Shown here: positions 26,925-34,236 of the stretch, in pieces
Layout of the letters: each line of letters begins with the position of its first letter
Numbering within the stretch: the stretch's first letter is position 1
Assembly (NCBI GenBank): GCA_016916535.1
Contig: CP070276.1
Location: 558,001-622,000 of the forward strand
DNA length: 64,000 bases
Origin: Dysgonomonadaceae bacterium zrk40
Lineage (GTDB): Bacteria; Bacteroidota; Bacteroidia; Bacteroidales; Dysgonomonadaceae
Direction of reading: 5' to 3'
Made by a program: the position numbers and the translations under genes
Notes under the pieces: model-generated
Database searches by the model: none
Seen by the model: only the letters and a program-made list of their open reading frames with translations
What the model was told of the DNA's origin: nothing

Positions 26925-27079
26925 GATTCTTTTTTCAAGTACTCTGCTTATGACAGGGGCACCCGCTTGTTAAAACAGGCGTAATATGATAAGCTGTTTG
27001 AGCGCAGCGAGTTCTTATCATATAGCCTGTAAAACAGTAGCGGGTCTGTCAGAAGCAGTAAGACGTCGAAAAAAGAATC
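26925..27079. other. Structured hairpin element 3 (wzc-porin junction)
   Basis: Outer stem GATTCTTTTTTC (26925-26936) pairs perfectly with 27068-27079. Then CTGCTT (26944-26949) with AAGCAG (27053-27058), GACAG with CTGTC (27046-27050), CCCGCT (26962-26967) with AGCGGG (27039-27044), ACAGGC (26975-26980) with GCCTGT (27025-27030), and apical ATATGATAAG (26984-26993) with CTTATCATAT (27014-27023). The loop is 20 nt (26994-27013) with TTGAGCGCAGCGAGTT, one base different from elements 1 and 2. GGGGCACCCG on the left and GAAGCAG on the right are shared with element 2. Confidence 0.85.
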
Positions 27080-27081
27080 AC

Positions 27082-27123
27082 ACAACTTAAAGCTAAAAGC
27101 TAACAGCTAAAAGCTTAAAGCTA
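27082..27123 (-). repeat. Heptamer array at the wzc stop codon (6 units)
   Basis: Coding-strand units TAGCTTT, AAGCTTT, TAGCTGT, TAGCTTT, TAGCTTT, AAGTTGT. The first TAG is the stop codon, and the array ends 2 bp before hairpin element 3. Confidence 0.82.
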
Positions 27124-29475
27124 TTTCTTCTTCTTCTTTTGTTTCCCGTACCCGTAGCCATAACCGCGACCGTAGCCATAGCCATAGGCATGGTGGAACT
27201 CATCCACATCGTTCACCACCAGCACCATGTTCTTGAGGCGGTTCTGCGCCATCATGTCGTTGGCAAAGCGCAGGTTCCCCTTGCTCGAGTAATTGGCGCG
27301 GCAAACGTAAACCGTGGCATCCGACACGCGGTTCAGGATCAGCGTGTCGGTCACCTGGCTCACCGGAGCCGAGTCGATGATGATGTAGTCAAACTCCTCA
27401 CGCAGCTTCGCGAAGGCCGCATCCAGCGAGGGACGCGACAGCAGCTCCGCCGGGTTGGGAGGTATCGCACCCGAAGGCAGTGCGAAGAGGTTCTCCGTGA
27501 TGCCCGAAGGCACGATCAAGCTGTCCAGATCCTTCTCGAAGCCCGAGAGATAACCCGTGATGCCGTCGCGCGTCTCCAGGTTCATGTACTCCCGCAGTCG
27601 CGGAATGCGCAGGTCCAGTCCCACCAGCAGCACCCGCTTGTTCAGCAGCGAGAGACTGATGGCAGTGTTCAGAGCCACGAAGCTCTTCCCCTCGCCCGAT
27701 ACGGTAGAGGTGAAGGTCACCACCTTGTTCTCGGCACCCAGTGTCAGCAGGAGGTTTGTGCGCAGCATGCGGAACGCCTCGTCTATGGGGCGTGTCTCGT
27801 TCTCCATCACCGCGATGTTCTCCTGCTCCTCGTGCTTCGGCACCTCCGATAGGATCGGCACCTTCGTCACACGGTCCACGTCGCCGCGGGTGCGTATGCG
27901 GTACTGCAGCATGTCCATCAGGTAGATGATACCCATGGGGATCAGCAGCCCCAGCATCAGCGCAGCAAGGAGGATGATCATGCGGCGTGGCGCCACCATC
28001 CCCTCGCTCGCCGCCTCATCCAGCACCTTCGCCTTGTTGGCGTAAGCCGCCAGCGCCAGCGCGTTCTCCTCCCGCTTCTGCAGGAGCATCAGGAAGAGGC
28101 TCGCCTTGATCTGCTGCTCGCGCGACAGCTCCATGAACTCCCGCTCCTGTGTCGGCACCGCGCTCACGCGCCCCCCGAAGAGGTTCGCCTGGTTGCGTGC
28201 CTCACGCCGTTGAATCTGCAGCCCCTGCTGCACGCTGTTGATCGAAGCGCCGATGCTCTCGCGCAGGCCGCTAATCTGCTCGTTCAGCCGCTTCATGGCA
28301 GGGTTGTCGTCCGTCATGCTCTGCGAGAGGCGCTCCCGCTCCAGCAGCAGGCGGTTGTATTCCGATGTGGTGGCCGACAGCGTGGGATCCTGCACCCCGA
28401 TGTTGCTCGGTATCGTCTTGTTGCTGTTGGCCGGGTTGTCCAGGTAACTGTTCAGCGAACTCACCACGTTCAGCTGCGTCTCCACCTCCACGAGGCGCTG
28501 TTCGTACTGGCTCCCCATCTGCATGTCGCGTTGCAGGTCCGTCTGCAGGTCGGTCAATCCCTCCTCCCGCTTGTACTCCTCCACGTTCTGCTCCGCGGTG
28601 CTCAGCTCGTTGTCGATGATGGCGATACGCTCCTCAATGAAGAGCTGCGTGTTGCGTGCCTCCTGGTTCTTGTCCTCAATCGCCTCGTTGTTGTATACCT
28701 CAATCAGCGTGTTGATGAAATCGCGCCCCTTCTCCCGGTAGGGCGTGTTGAGCGCCAGGTTGATCACCGTGGCCTGGCGCGATGCCTGTGTCACCTCCAG
28801 GTTGCCCCGATAGGTGCCGATCACCGCGTCTGGATGCTGTATGGAAATGTAAAGCAGCCTGTTGTCAGGCTTGATCTCATGGCGACGGGTGAAGCTGATC
28901 GCCCCCACGTCGGTCAATATCACCGCCGGCAGCTGGGTGAAGATGGTGTCCAGCGCGTTGCCCGCCACCGTGCCTCTTATGTGCACCCGCTCCTCGCTCT
29001 CCATCTGCATCTCGAAGTGGATGGTCTCGCGCAGTCGGTCCAGGTCGCTCTGCGCCATGTCCACGATCACCGGGCTCTGCGTGTAGAGGTCGACACTCTT
29101 GATCCTACCCTCCACGATGTAGGAGGTATGCAGGTCCAGGCGGTTGATCACCGAGCGGATCATGGAGCGCGATTTCAGGATGTAAAGCTCGTTCTCCACG
29201 TTGCTCACCGAACTCATCATGGCAATCTCCTCCAGCGTGCCCGGCATGGCCGAGGGTCCACTCCGCCCCTCCTCCTTCAGCACCACGCTGCTGGCCACTT
29301 TGTAGACCGGGGTGGTGTAGCGCAGGTAGACGAACGCTGCCGCCAGTGCCACCAGCAGCCCCAGCACGATCCACTTCCAGTGCTTGATGAACAGCGTCGC
29401 GATCTCCATCACGGAAATCAAATCCTCTTTCTCCTCCCCCTGCATTCCCTGCAATTGTGTATTGTTGTCAGTCAT
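27121..29475 (-). CDS. wzc: Capsule chain-length regulator / tyrosine autokinase
   Basis: 784 aa, inner membrane. N-terminal Wzz domain with one membrane helix (WIVLGLLVALAAAFVYL), a long coiled-coil periplasmic part, a second helix near residue 505, then the cytoplasmic BY-kinase with Walker A STVSGEGKS and Walker A' LLVGLDLRIPR. The tail has a tyrosine-glycine cluster (HHAYGYGYGRGYGYGYG) for autophosphorylation and a run of lysines. It controls polymer length and export together with Wza, encoded 2 bp upstream. Last gene of the capsule locus; followed by a heptamer array and hairpin element 3. Confidence 0.95.
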   Translation of the reverse strand: MTDNNTQLQGMQGEEKEDLISVMEIATLFIKHWKWIVLGLLVALAAAFVYLRYTTPVYKVASSVVLKEEGRSGPSAMPGTLEEIAMMSSVSNVENELYILKSRSMIRSVINRLDLHTSYIVEGRIKSVDLYTQSPVIVDMAQSDLDRLRETIHFEMQMESEERVHIRGTVAGNALDTIFTQLPAVILTDVGAISFTRRHEIKPDNRLLYISIQHPDAVIGTYRGNLEVTQASRQATVINLALNTPYREKGRDFINTLIEVYNNEAIEDKNQEARNTQLFIEERIAIIDNELSTAEQNVEEYKREEGLTDLQTDLQRDMQMGSQYEQRLVEVETQLNVVSSLNSYLDNPANSNKTIPSNIGVQDPTLSATTSEYNRLLLERERLSQSMTDDNPAMKRLNEQISGLRESIGASINSVQQGLQIQRREARNQANLFGGRVSAVPTQEREFMELSREQQIKASLFLMLLQKREENALALAAYANKAKVLDEAASEGMVAPRRMIILLAALMLGLLIPMGIIYLMDMLQYRIRTRGDVDRVTKVPILSEVPKHEEQENIAVMENETRPIDEAFRMLRTNLLLTLGAENKVVTFTSTVSGEGKSFVALNTAISLSLLNKRVLLVGLDLRIPRLREYMNLETRDGITGYLSGFEKDLDSLIVPSGITENLFALPSGAIPPNPAELLSRPSLDAAFAKLREEFDYIIIDSAPVSQVTDTLILNRVSDATVYVCRANYSSKGNLRFANDMMAQNRLKNMVLVVNDVDEFHHAYGYGYGRGYGYGYGKQKKKKK

Positions 29476-29476
29476 A

Positions 29477-30286
29477 TCATTTAAGTATGTTGATGAGCAG
29501 TGTCGCCACTGAAATCATGATCGAGGTCGCCGAGAGCCAGATGCCCGTTGCCGAGCCAATCTCCGAGTTCTTCGCCTTCACCTTGTTCGGCTCCACGTAT
29601 ACCACGTCGTTCTGCTGCAGGTAGAAGTCCGGGTGAAAGATCACGTACGGATCGTTCAGGTTCATCATGATCACCCGCTTGTTGCCATCCGCATCCTCGC
29701 GCAGAATCTTCACGTTGTCGCGCCGTCCCCATATCGTCATGTCGCCCGCCATTGCCAGTGCCTCCATCACGTTCACCTTCTCGTTCTGGATGGTGAAGGT
29801 GTTGGGACGCGCCACCTCGCCGATCACCGATATCTTGTAGTTCACGAAGCGCACCGTCACCACCGGCTCCTCTTTGAGGTAGGTCATCAGCAAACCCTTT
29901 ATTTTATTCTCCGCTTCGCTCTTGGTCAATCCCTTCACGGTGATCATCCCCACCACGGGAAACTCCACCTGGCCGTTGTTGTCGACCAGGTAGGTCTGAA
30001 GCTGACCGGAATAGGTAGAAGCAGTTACTGATGTCCCTCTTGAAATCGTTGGCGTCACCAGGTTAAAAGGCCTGGAAGCCTCCGGGTCTGTGGTGCTCAC
30101 AATAATCGTCAGCAAGTCCTTCGGCATGATGCGCGCGTCGTAAAGGGTGGTCGCTACGGCAAACTCCTCGGCACTCATCCGTTCGGTACCCTGCAGATAA
30201 GCAATCTTCTCGCTCGATCCGCAACTCGCAAAAAAAGCAGTGATCAGCAAAGCTGCAATCCAGTATAAAGTCTGTTGTTTCCTCAT
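29477..30286 (-). CDS. wza: Polysaccharide export outer membrane lipoprotein
   Basis: 269 aa. Lipobox FFASC (Cys22), then the polysaccharide export domain (DARIMPKDLLTIIVSTTDPEA), an SLBB-type beta-grasp domain (VIGEVARPNTFTIQNEKVNVMEALAMAG), and a C-terminal hydrophobic helix (LSATSIMISVATLLINILK). It forms the outer membrane channel that works with Wzc. A TACCTTTA (-7-like) lies about 35 bp upstream at 30316-30323, so wza-wzc may have its own promoter. Confidence 0.93.
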   Translation of the reverse strand: MRKQQTLYWIAALLITAFFASCGSSEKIAYLQGTERMSAEEFAVATTLYDARIMPKDLLTIIVSTTDPEASRPFNLVTPTISRGTSVTASTYSGQLQTYLVDNNGQVEFPVVGMITVKGLTKSEAENKIKGLLMTYLKEEPVVTVRFVNYKISVIGEVARPNTFTIQNEKVNVMEALAMAGDMTIWGRRDNVKILREDADGNKRVIMMNLNDPYVIFHPDFYLQQNDVVYVEPNKVKAKNSEIGSATGIWLSATSIMISVATLLINILK

Positions 30287-30482
30287 AAAAATCGTTGTTA
30301 CGTTTTCAGCCCGTAAAGGTAGGCATAAATCTACTTTATAACGTTATCAGAAACGCTTTGTTTAATGAGTGTGAAAATATTCCATCACCTCATCCAGCTT
30401 GTTTAACCCGATCACCCCTTTCGGATAAAAGGCGGTAACCATGATCCGTTCAATAATGTTAGGAAATCTATTCCGCATATTA

Positions 30483-30514
30483 TTTGGACAAATCAGCGTT
30501 ATTTCATAGTTTTG
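30483..30514 (+). promoter_or_regulatory. Bacteroides-type promoter of the AbiE pair
   Basis: TTTG (30483-30486), exactly 20 bp, then TAGTTTTG (30507-30514), an excellent match to the Bacteroidetes consensus, 25 bp before the AbiEi start codon. A short minus-strand ORF crossing it (30362-30628) is not convincing as a gene. Confidence 0.7.
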
Positions 30515-30539
30515 TGAACTGAACATTGAAATTAATCCA

Positions 30540-31133
30540 ATGAATAGTTCTCGAAATAAGGACTTAATTTTGTCTGTTTTCAGCGATACACGAACTGTGT
30601 TCTCGCTGAACGATGTTTCCATGCTCATCGGAGAGAGCGAATTTAAGAAGCTGAATGAGCGATTGAATTATTATGTCCGCAAAGGGAAGCTGCTTCGTCC
30701 GCGAAAGGGCATTTATGCCAAACACGGATATAAACCCGAAGAGTTGGCCTGTACGCTTTACACTCCATCTTATATCTCGCTTGAATATGTACTGCAAAAG
30801 GCCGGCGTTGTCTTTCAATATGATGAACGGATAACCGTGGTCAGCTATTTGAGCCGGAGTGTAGATATCGAAGGCCGCATTTATGCCTATCGAAAAATCA
30901 AGGGAGAGATCCTGATTGTCACGCAGGGTATCATCCAAACCGGTAATGTGAACATTGCTATACCTGAACGTGCCTTTCTGGACATTTTGTATTTGAATAA
31001 GGAATACTATTTCGACAACCTGACTCCCCTGGACAAAAATTTAATAACCAAACTTTTGCCGGAATATAATTCCAAAACACTTACGACAAAAGTAAAAAAA
31101 CTGTTCGCCAATGGTTCATATCAACAAACATAA
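30540..31133 (+). CDS. AbiEi-type antitoxin (type IV toxin-antitoxin)
   Basis: 197 aa. N-terminal winged helix (FSLNDVSMLIGESEFKKLNERLNYYVRKGKLLRPRKGIYAK) that represses its own promoter, then the AbiEi antitoxin domain. It acts against a nucleotidyltransferase toxin without binding it directly, as known for the family. Intact here. The toxin gene starts inside its last codons. Confidence 0.88.
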   Translation: MNSSRNKDLILSVFSDTRTVFSLNDVSMLIGESEFKKLNERLNYYVRKGKLLRPRKGIYAKHGYKPEELACTLYTPSYISLEYVLQKAGVVFQYDERITVVSYLSRSVDIEGRIYAYRKIKGEILIVTQGIIQTGNVNIAIPERAFLDILYLNKEYYFDNLTPLDKNLITKLLPEYNSKTLTTKVKKLFANGSYQQT

Positions 31134-31612
31134 ATTTTTTCTGATGCAGATACTCAAAGATATCTACTCCGATTATCGTATTGGATTATGGCATCGGCGA
31201 ACGGAAATTGAAAGTGGAAATATCCAACCGGCAGTGGAACAACCGGTACGAAATAAAGAACTTGCTGGGTATCAACATGCAGGTAATGGTCGCTTCAGAC
31301 ATGTTTGCCCATAAACTCTGCGCCATGCTTGACCGTGGAGAAGTGACGAATCGCGATATCTTCGACAGTTGGTTTTTCATGCAGAAACAAACACCGATAA
31401 ACAAAGATATTGTTGAGACACGTATGGCAATGCCACTGGCCGACTATATACAGAAATGTATCGGGCATCTCGAAAGCATGAGTGACCGGGGTATGTTGAA
31501 TGGCTTAGGGGAATTAATGGATGAGGATATAAAGAAATTCGTTCGTTCCAAACTACGGACTGAAACTATATCCCTGCTTCAATTCTATAAAGAATTTCCG
31601 ATTCTCGCATAG
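31111..31612 (+). pseudogene. AbiEii/AbiGii nucleotidyltransferase toxin with internal deletion
   Basis: The start MVHINKHKFFLMQILKDIYSD (ATG at 31111, overlapping the antitoxin by 23 bp) is normal, but around 31175 the frame jumps directly to LDYGIGERKLKVEISNRQWNN, which is well inside the family. The stretch that should hold the GG(S/T) and DxD nucleotidyltransferase motifs is absent, and the junction is out of frame. The C-terminal part is intact to QFYKEFPILA. The toxin must be inactive. Confidence 0.85.
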
Positions 31613-31627
31613 TGTGAATGAACATTC

Positions 31628-31711
31628 CTATAACAGGATGATATCCTCCGGCCCCAGCGGCATATAGGGCCCATCCTTCACATCATCCAGTAAATGATCA
31701 TCAATCAGCAT
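31628..31711 (-). pseudogene. WbuC-type cupin gene reduced to 27 codons
   Basis: The tiny ORF starts MLIDDHLLDD and ends VKDGPYMPLGPEDIILL. These match the first and last residues of WbuC-family cupin proteins, which are about 130 aa and often follow a WecA-like transferase gene in capsule loci. The middle has been cut out in frame. Its ATG overlaps the stop of the transferase gene (ATGCTGATTGA), as expected for a former coupled gene. Confidence 0.7.
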
Positions 31712-32678
31712 CAGCAATCCTTTTAGCGTCCATCATCCTAAATTTAAACAAGTAGAGTCCCATCAAGAGCAACAACAATATCACGAAGATACCCCACCCC
31801 ATCAGCGGGTACAGCTGGATAATCAACGCCGAACAGAGCAGCTGCAGCCCGAAGTAGATCACCGACACCACCCTGTGCGGCATCTTTTTCTCGTTCACCA
31901 ATATCTGGTAAAAATGAAGCCGGTGCGCCTCCATGATATTCTGTTTCATATAGAGGCGATGCACGATGGTCATCACCGCATCCACCCCATACACCATCAG
32001 GAAGCCCAGCCATATCAGGTTCTCCGTCTTCACGATCAGCAATAACAACAGCGTCACAATCCAGAAGGCGATGGCCACGCTCCCCACGTCGCCCGCGAAG
32101 CACCTCGCCCTCTTCCTGAAGTTGAAGAAGAGGAACACCACCGACGCCAGCATCGGATACCATATCAGGTCCGGATGCACGAAGTTGCCGTAGGTCATAT
32201 TCACAACCTGCAGCGATGCCAGCACCGCGATGCTGTATAGGCCCGTTATCCCGTTGATGCCATCCATGAAGTTATAGGCGTTCACGATGCCGATGAAGAC
32301 GATGTAACCAATCACGATGGCCCACCAGGGATAGATGCCGAACACCCCCGCCAGGTAAAAAGCGCAGCTCATGGCCAGCAGATGAAACAACAACCGTACC
32401 CGCTGCCCCAGGGACACGATATCATCCACGAAGCTCACCCCCGCGATCAGTGTGATGCCCGCGAAGAACCACAACCCCAGGGAAGAGAAATGAAACAGCA
32501 GGAACAGCAGCGCCGCCACCCACCAGATGATCCCCCCACCCCTTATGGTAATGTAATTGTGCGAACTCCGCTCGTTCGGTTTGTCAATGATGTTAAACCG
32601 ATCAGCGATCCTGAAATAAAAAAGTTCTGCTGCAAGCAGCAAAACCAGAACAATCACATACGATAATAATGTACCCAT
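31701..32678 (-). CDS. WecA/MraY-like sugar-phosphate transferase (capsule initiation)
   Basis: 325 aa with about ten membrane helices. It carries the family signatures SFVDDIVSLG, NAYNFMDGINGI and MEAHRLHFYQ (the HRxHF-like site). Such enzymes transfer a HexNAc-1-phosphate from UDP to undecaprenyl phosphate and start repeat-unit synthesis. Given the UDP-HexNAc enzymes upstream, it probably primes this capsule. Usually it follows directly on the epimerase now at 34237-35184; here a three-gene TAC cassette lies in between. Confidence 0.92.
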   Translation of the reverse strand: MGTLLSYVIVLVLLLAAELFYFRIADRFNIIDKPNERSSHNYITIRGGGIIWWVAALLFLLFHFSSLGLWFFAGITLIAGVSFVDDIVSLGQRVRLLFHLLAMSCAFYLAGVFGIYPWWAIVIGYIVFIGIVNAYNFMDGINGITGLYSIAVLASLQVVNMTYGNFVHPDLIWYPMLASVVFLFFNFRKRARCFAGDVGSVAIAFWIVTLLLLLIVKTENLIWLGFLMVYGVDAVMTIVHRLYMKQNIMEAHRLHFYQILVNEKKMPHRVVSVIYFGLQLLCSALIIQLYPLMGWGIFVILLLLLMGLYLFKFRMMDAKRIADAD

Positions 32679-32734
32679 ACTTTGTTTTTACCTGAAACTA
32701 TCCCTCATTCATAAATATATTTCAGATAGTTATT

Positions 32735-33148
32735 TCACTTCTTTTTAAAATCCGAAGGATTGATTATTGGTAAAATTGCACTATGTAAAAATGTGCCTCT
32801 AAATAACATAAATAGAATTCCTCTACTTGTTGACAACGACAATGAATTTATGGTAGTAATAAATTCACCCGGTATTGTGATGTCATTACCGTCAATATAC
32901 TTACTCATCTCTAATATATTGAAAATGCAACTTACACTTGCCCTTCCAACATCACCTTCTATACCTTCAATGAAAATCTTAAAGTTCGAAATTGCAATAA
33001 TACGGTTGTTTTGTATGTCAAATCGATGTTCAATGTTGATGTCAAAATTAAAAACAGCTTCGCTAGGAATCTCTTTATCCTTTCCAGATAAAGAATAATC
33101 AAGCAATTCTATTGTATCTATTTTGAAAGAAATTTTGTTATTATCCAT
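32735..33148 (-). CDS. SecB-like chaperone of a toxin-antitoxin-chaperone cassette
   Basis: 137 aa. The pattern NSLSLSTSRGILFMLFRGTFLHSAILPIINP at the end and the alternating strands before it resemble SecB-like proteins of Bacteroidetes. It is the third gene after a toxin and an antitoxin on the same strand, 21 bp behind the antitoxin, the same order as in known TAC systems, where the chaperone protects a fragile antitoxin. It could also act as a general secretion chaperone, but the context favours TAC. Confidence 0.72.
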   Translation of the reverse strand: MDNNKISFKIDTIELLDYSLSGKDKEIPSEAVFNFDINIEHRFDIQNNRIIAISNFKIFIEGIEGDVGRASVSCIFNILEMSKYIDGNDITIPGEFITTINSLSLSTSRGILFMLFRGTFLHSAILPIINPSDFKKK

Positions 33149-33169
33149 TATCTGGTTTACTTTGATGCA

Positions 33170-33556
33170 CTAAGAATATAAGGGATTTACAATCTCGTTA
33201 TGGAATGGATTTTTATATCCGATAGATGATGCACTTTTCACGGTAATGTGATAGACATGTGTAACCGGTTCCTGTATTTGTTCTGCTACATTTAATAGCT
33301 CAATTCCCAACACAGAGCTTAAATCAGAAAGTAAATCTAAAGTGAAGTTATGGGTACCACTAAGCCAACGGGAAATTTCAGATGCATTCTTTTTTCCCAT
33401 TGCGTTCATCAAATCTTTTTTCTTCCATCCCTTCTCTTTTAAGGCTCTGGATATTTTAGAAGCAATCATCATTCTCGTCTCAACTCTTTTTGCCTCAAGA
33501 GGGGAAACTGAACTTAATACTTTGCTAATAATGTCCACATTTTCTTTCATTGCCAT
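33170..33556 (-). CDS. HigA-like antitoxin with C-terminal tail
   Basis: 128 aa. Central XRE helix-turn-helix (ISRALKEKGWKKKDLMNAMGKKNASEISRWLSG). The C-terminal tail (YKNPFHNEIVNPLYS) is hydrophobic and probably disordered; in TAC systems such a tail is the chaperone-dependent degron. Lies between toxin and chaperone genes. Confidence 0.8.
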   Translation of the reverse strand: MAMKENVDIISKVLSSVSPLEAKRVETRMMIASKISRALKEKGWKKKDLMNAMGKKNASEISRWLSGTHNFTLDLLSDLSSVLGIELLNVAEQIQEPVTHVYHITVKSASSIGYKNPFHNEIVNPLYS

Positions 33557-33600
33557 TTTATATAATTTCCAATAGATTACAGTAATAGTGATGGTAATAG

Positions 33601-34095
33601 TTATTTTTTAATAGTAAATTCCAGTTCTCCTTCGAATTCTAATCCATCATCAGAATAGCAAATATTTTTATCAATTATGTTTTTAGTGATGGCTCTGGAT
33701 ATTTCTCTCATCAAATAGTTTTCTTTTGTGAGCTTAGGACTATCCTGAAATGCCCTTGTTTGTTTTGTTTTTATACCACCGCCTCCAATAATAATTATTT
33801 GCGAACCGTAGCGGATACAATAAACCCTTAATTTTGAATTTGGCACATCATATAAAGCACATACACCATCTCCATACCTACCCTCGTGAATTTTTAAGAA
33901 ATCATCTATAATGCCGACTTTCTGTCCCATAGTTTTTATTCTTAATAAGATATTTGTCAGTTCATTCAGGTGTAGCTCCACATGTTCTTTTATAAACAAT
34001 TCAAAAAGAGTGTCTTGACATTGATCTATTATAACAGAATAAACAGATGCTTTATTTCCGCTTAGGTGAGGTATCTTTTTAAGCCTGCATTTCAT
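33601..34095 (-). CDS. HigB/RelE-like toxin
   Basis: 164 aa. Strands KVGIIDDFLKIHEG..GDGVCALYDVP, then KLRVYCIRYGSQIIIIGGGGIKTKQTRAF, resemble HigB/RelE-type ribonuclease toxins, which cut mRNA at the ribosome. First gene of the cassette, behind a strong promoter with two palindromic operators. Genes are spaced by 45 and 21 bp, a compact operon. Confidence 0.75.
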   Translation of the reverse strand: MKCRLKKIPHLSGNKASVYSVIIDQCQDTLFELFIKEHVELHLNELTNILLRIKTMGQKVGIIDDFLKIHEGRYGDGVCALYDVPNSKLRVYCIRYGSQIIIIGGGGIKTKQTRAFQDSPKLTKENYLMREISRAITKNIIDKNICYSDDGLEFEGELEFTIKK

Positions 34096-34111
34096 ATTTT
34101 AATTCATCGTA

Positions 34112-34193
34112 CAAAGATAACTAATTTCACTTATAAGCAAAATATTAATGTGTGAAATATTTATCCCTACCTAAATTTCGCTTATTAGCGAAA
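34112..34193 (-). promoter_or_regulatory. Promoter and two palindromic operators of the TAC cassette
   Basis: Operator 1: perfect palindromic arms TTTCGCT and AGCGAAA with 4 bp between (34176-34193). Operator 2: a related imperfect copy, TTTCACTTATAAGCAAAA (34125-34142). On the minus strand the -7 TATCTTTG (34112-34119) follows operator 2 directly, so repressor on this site would block RNA polymerase. Two copies suggest conditional cooperativity by toxin-antitoxin ratio. Confidence 0.75.
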
Positions 34194-34236
34194 CATCGCA
34201 AAAGATCTTGCAGTCTGAGTAAAAACGTCAGTATGT

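Noticed and set aside
26764-26938. Longer N-terminus of the FadL-type protein
   Set aside because: The extra residues come from low-complexity repeats, and a clear signal peptide starts at 26764.
30362-30628. 88-aa minus-strand ORF before wza
   Set aside because: It covers the AbiE promoter and start codon. The end (ITLICPNNM, then KLDEVMEYF) could be a STAS-like remnant, but similarity is too weak to call.
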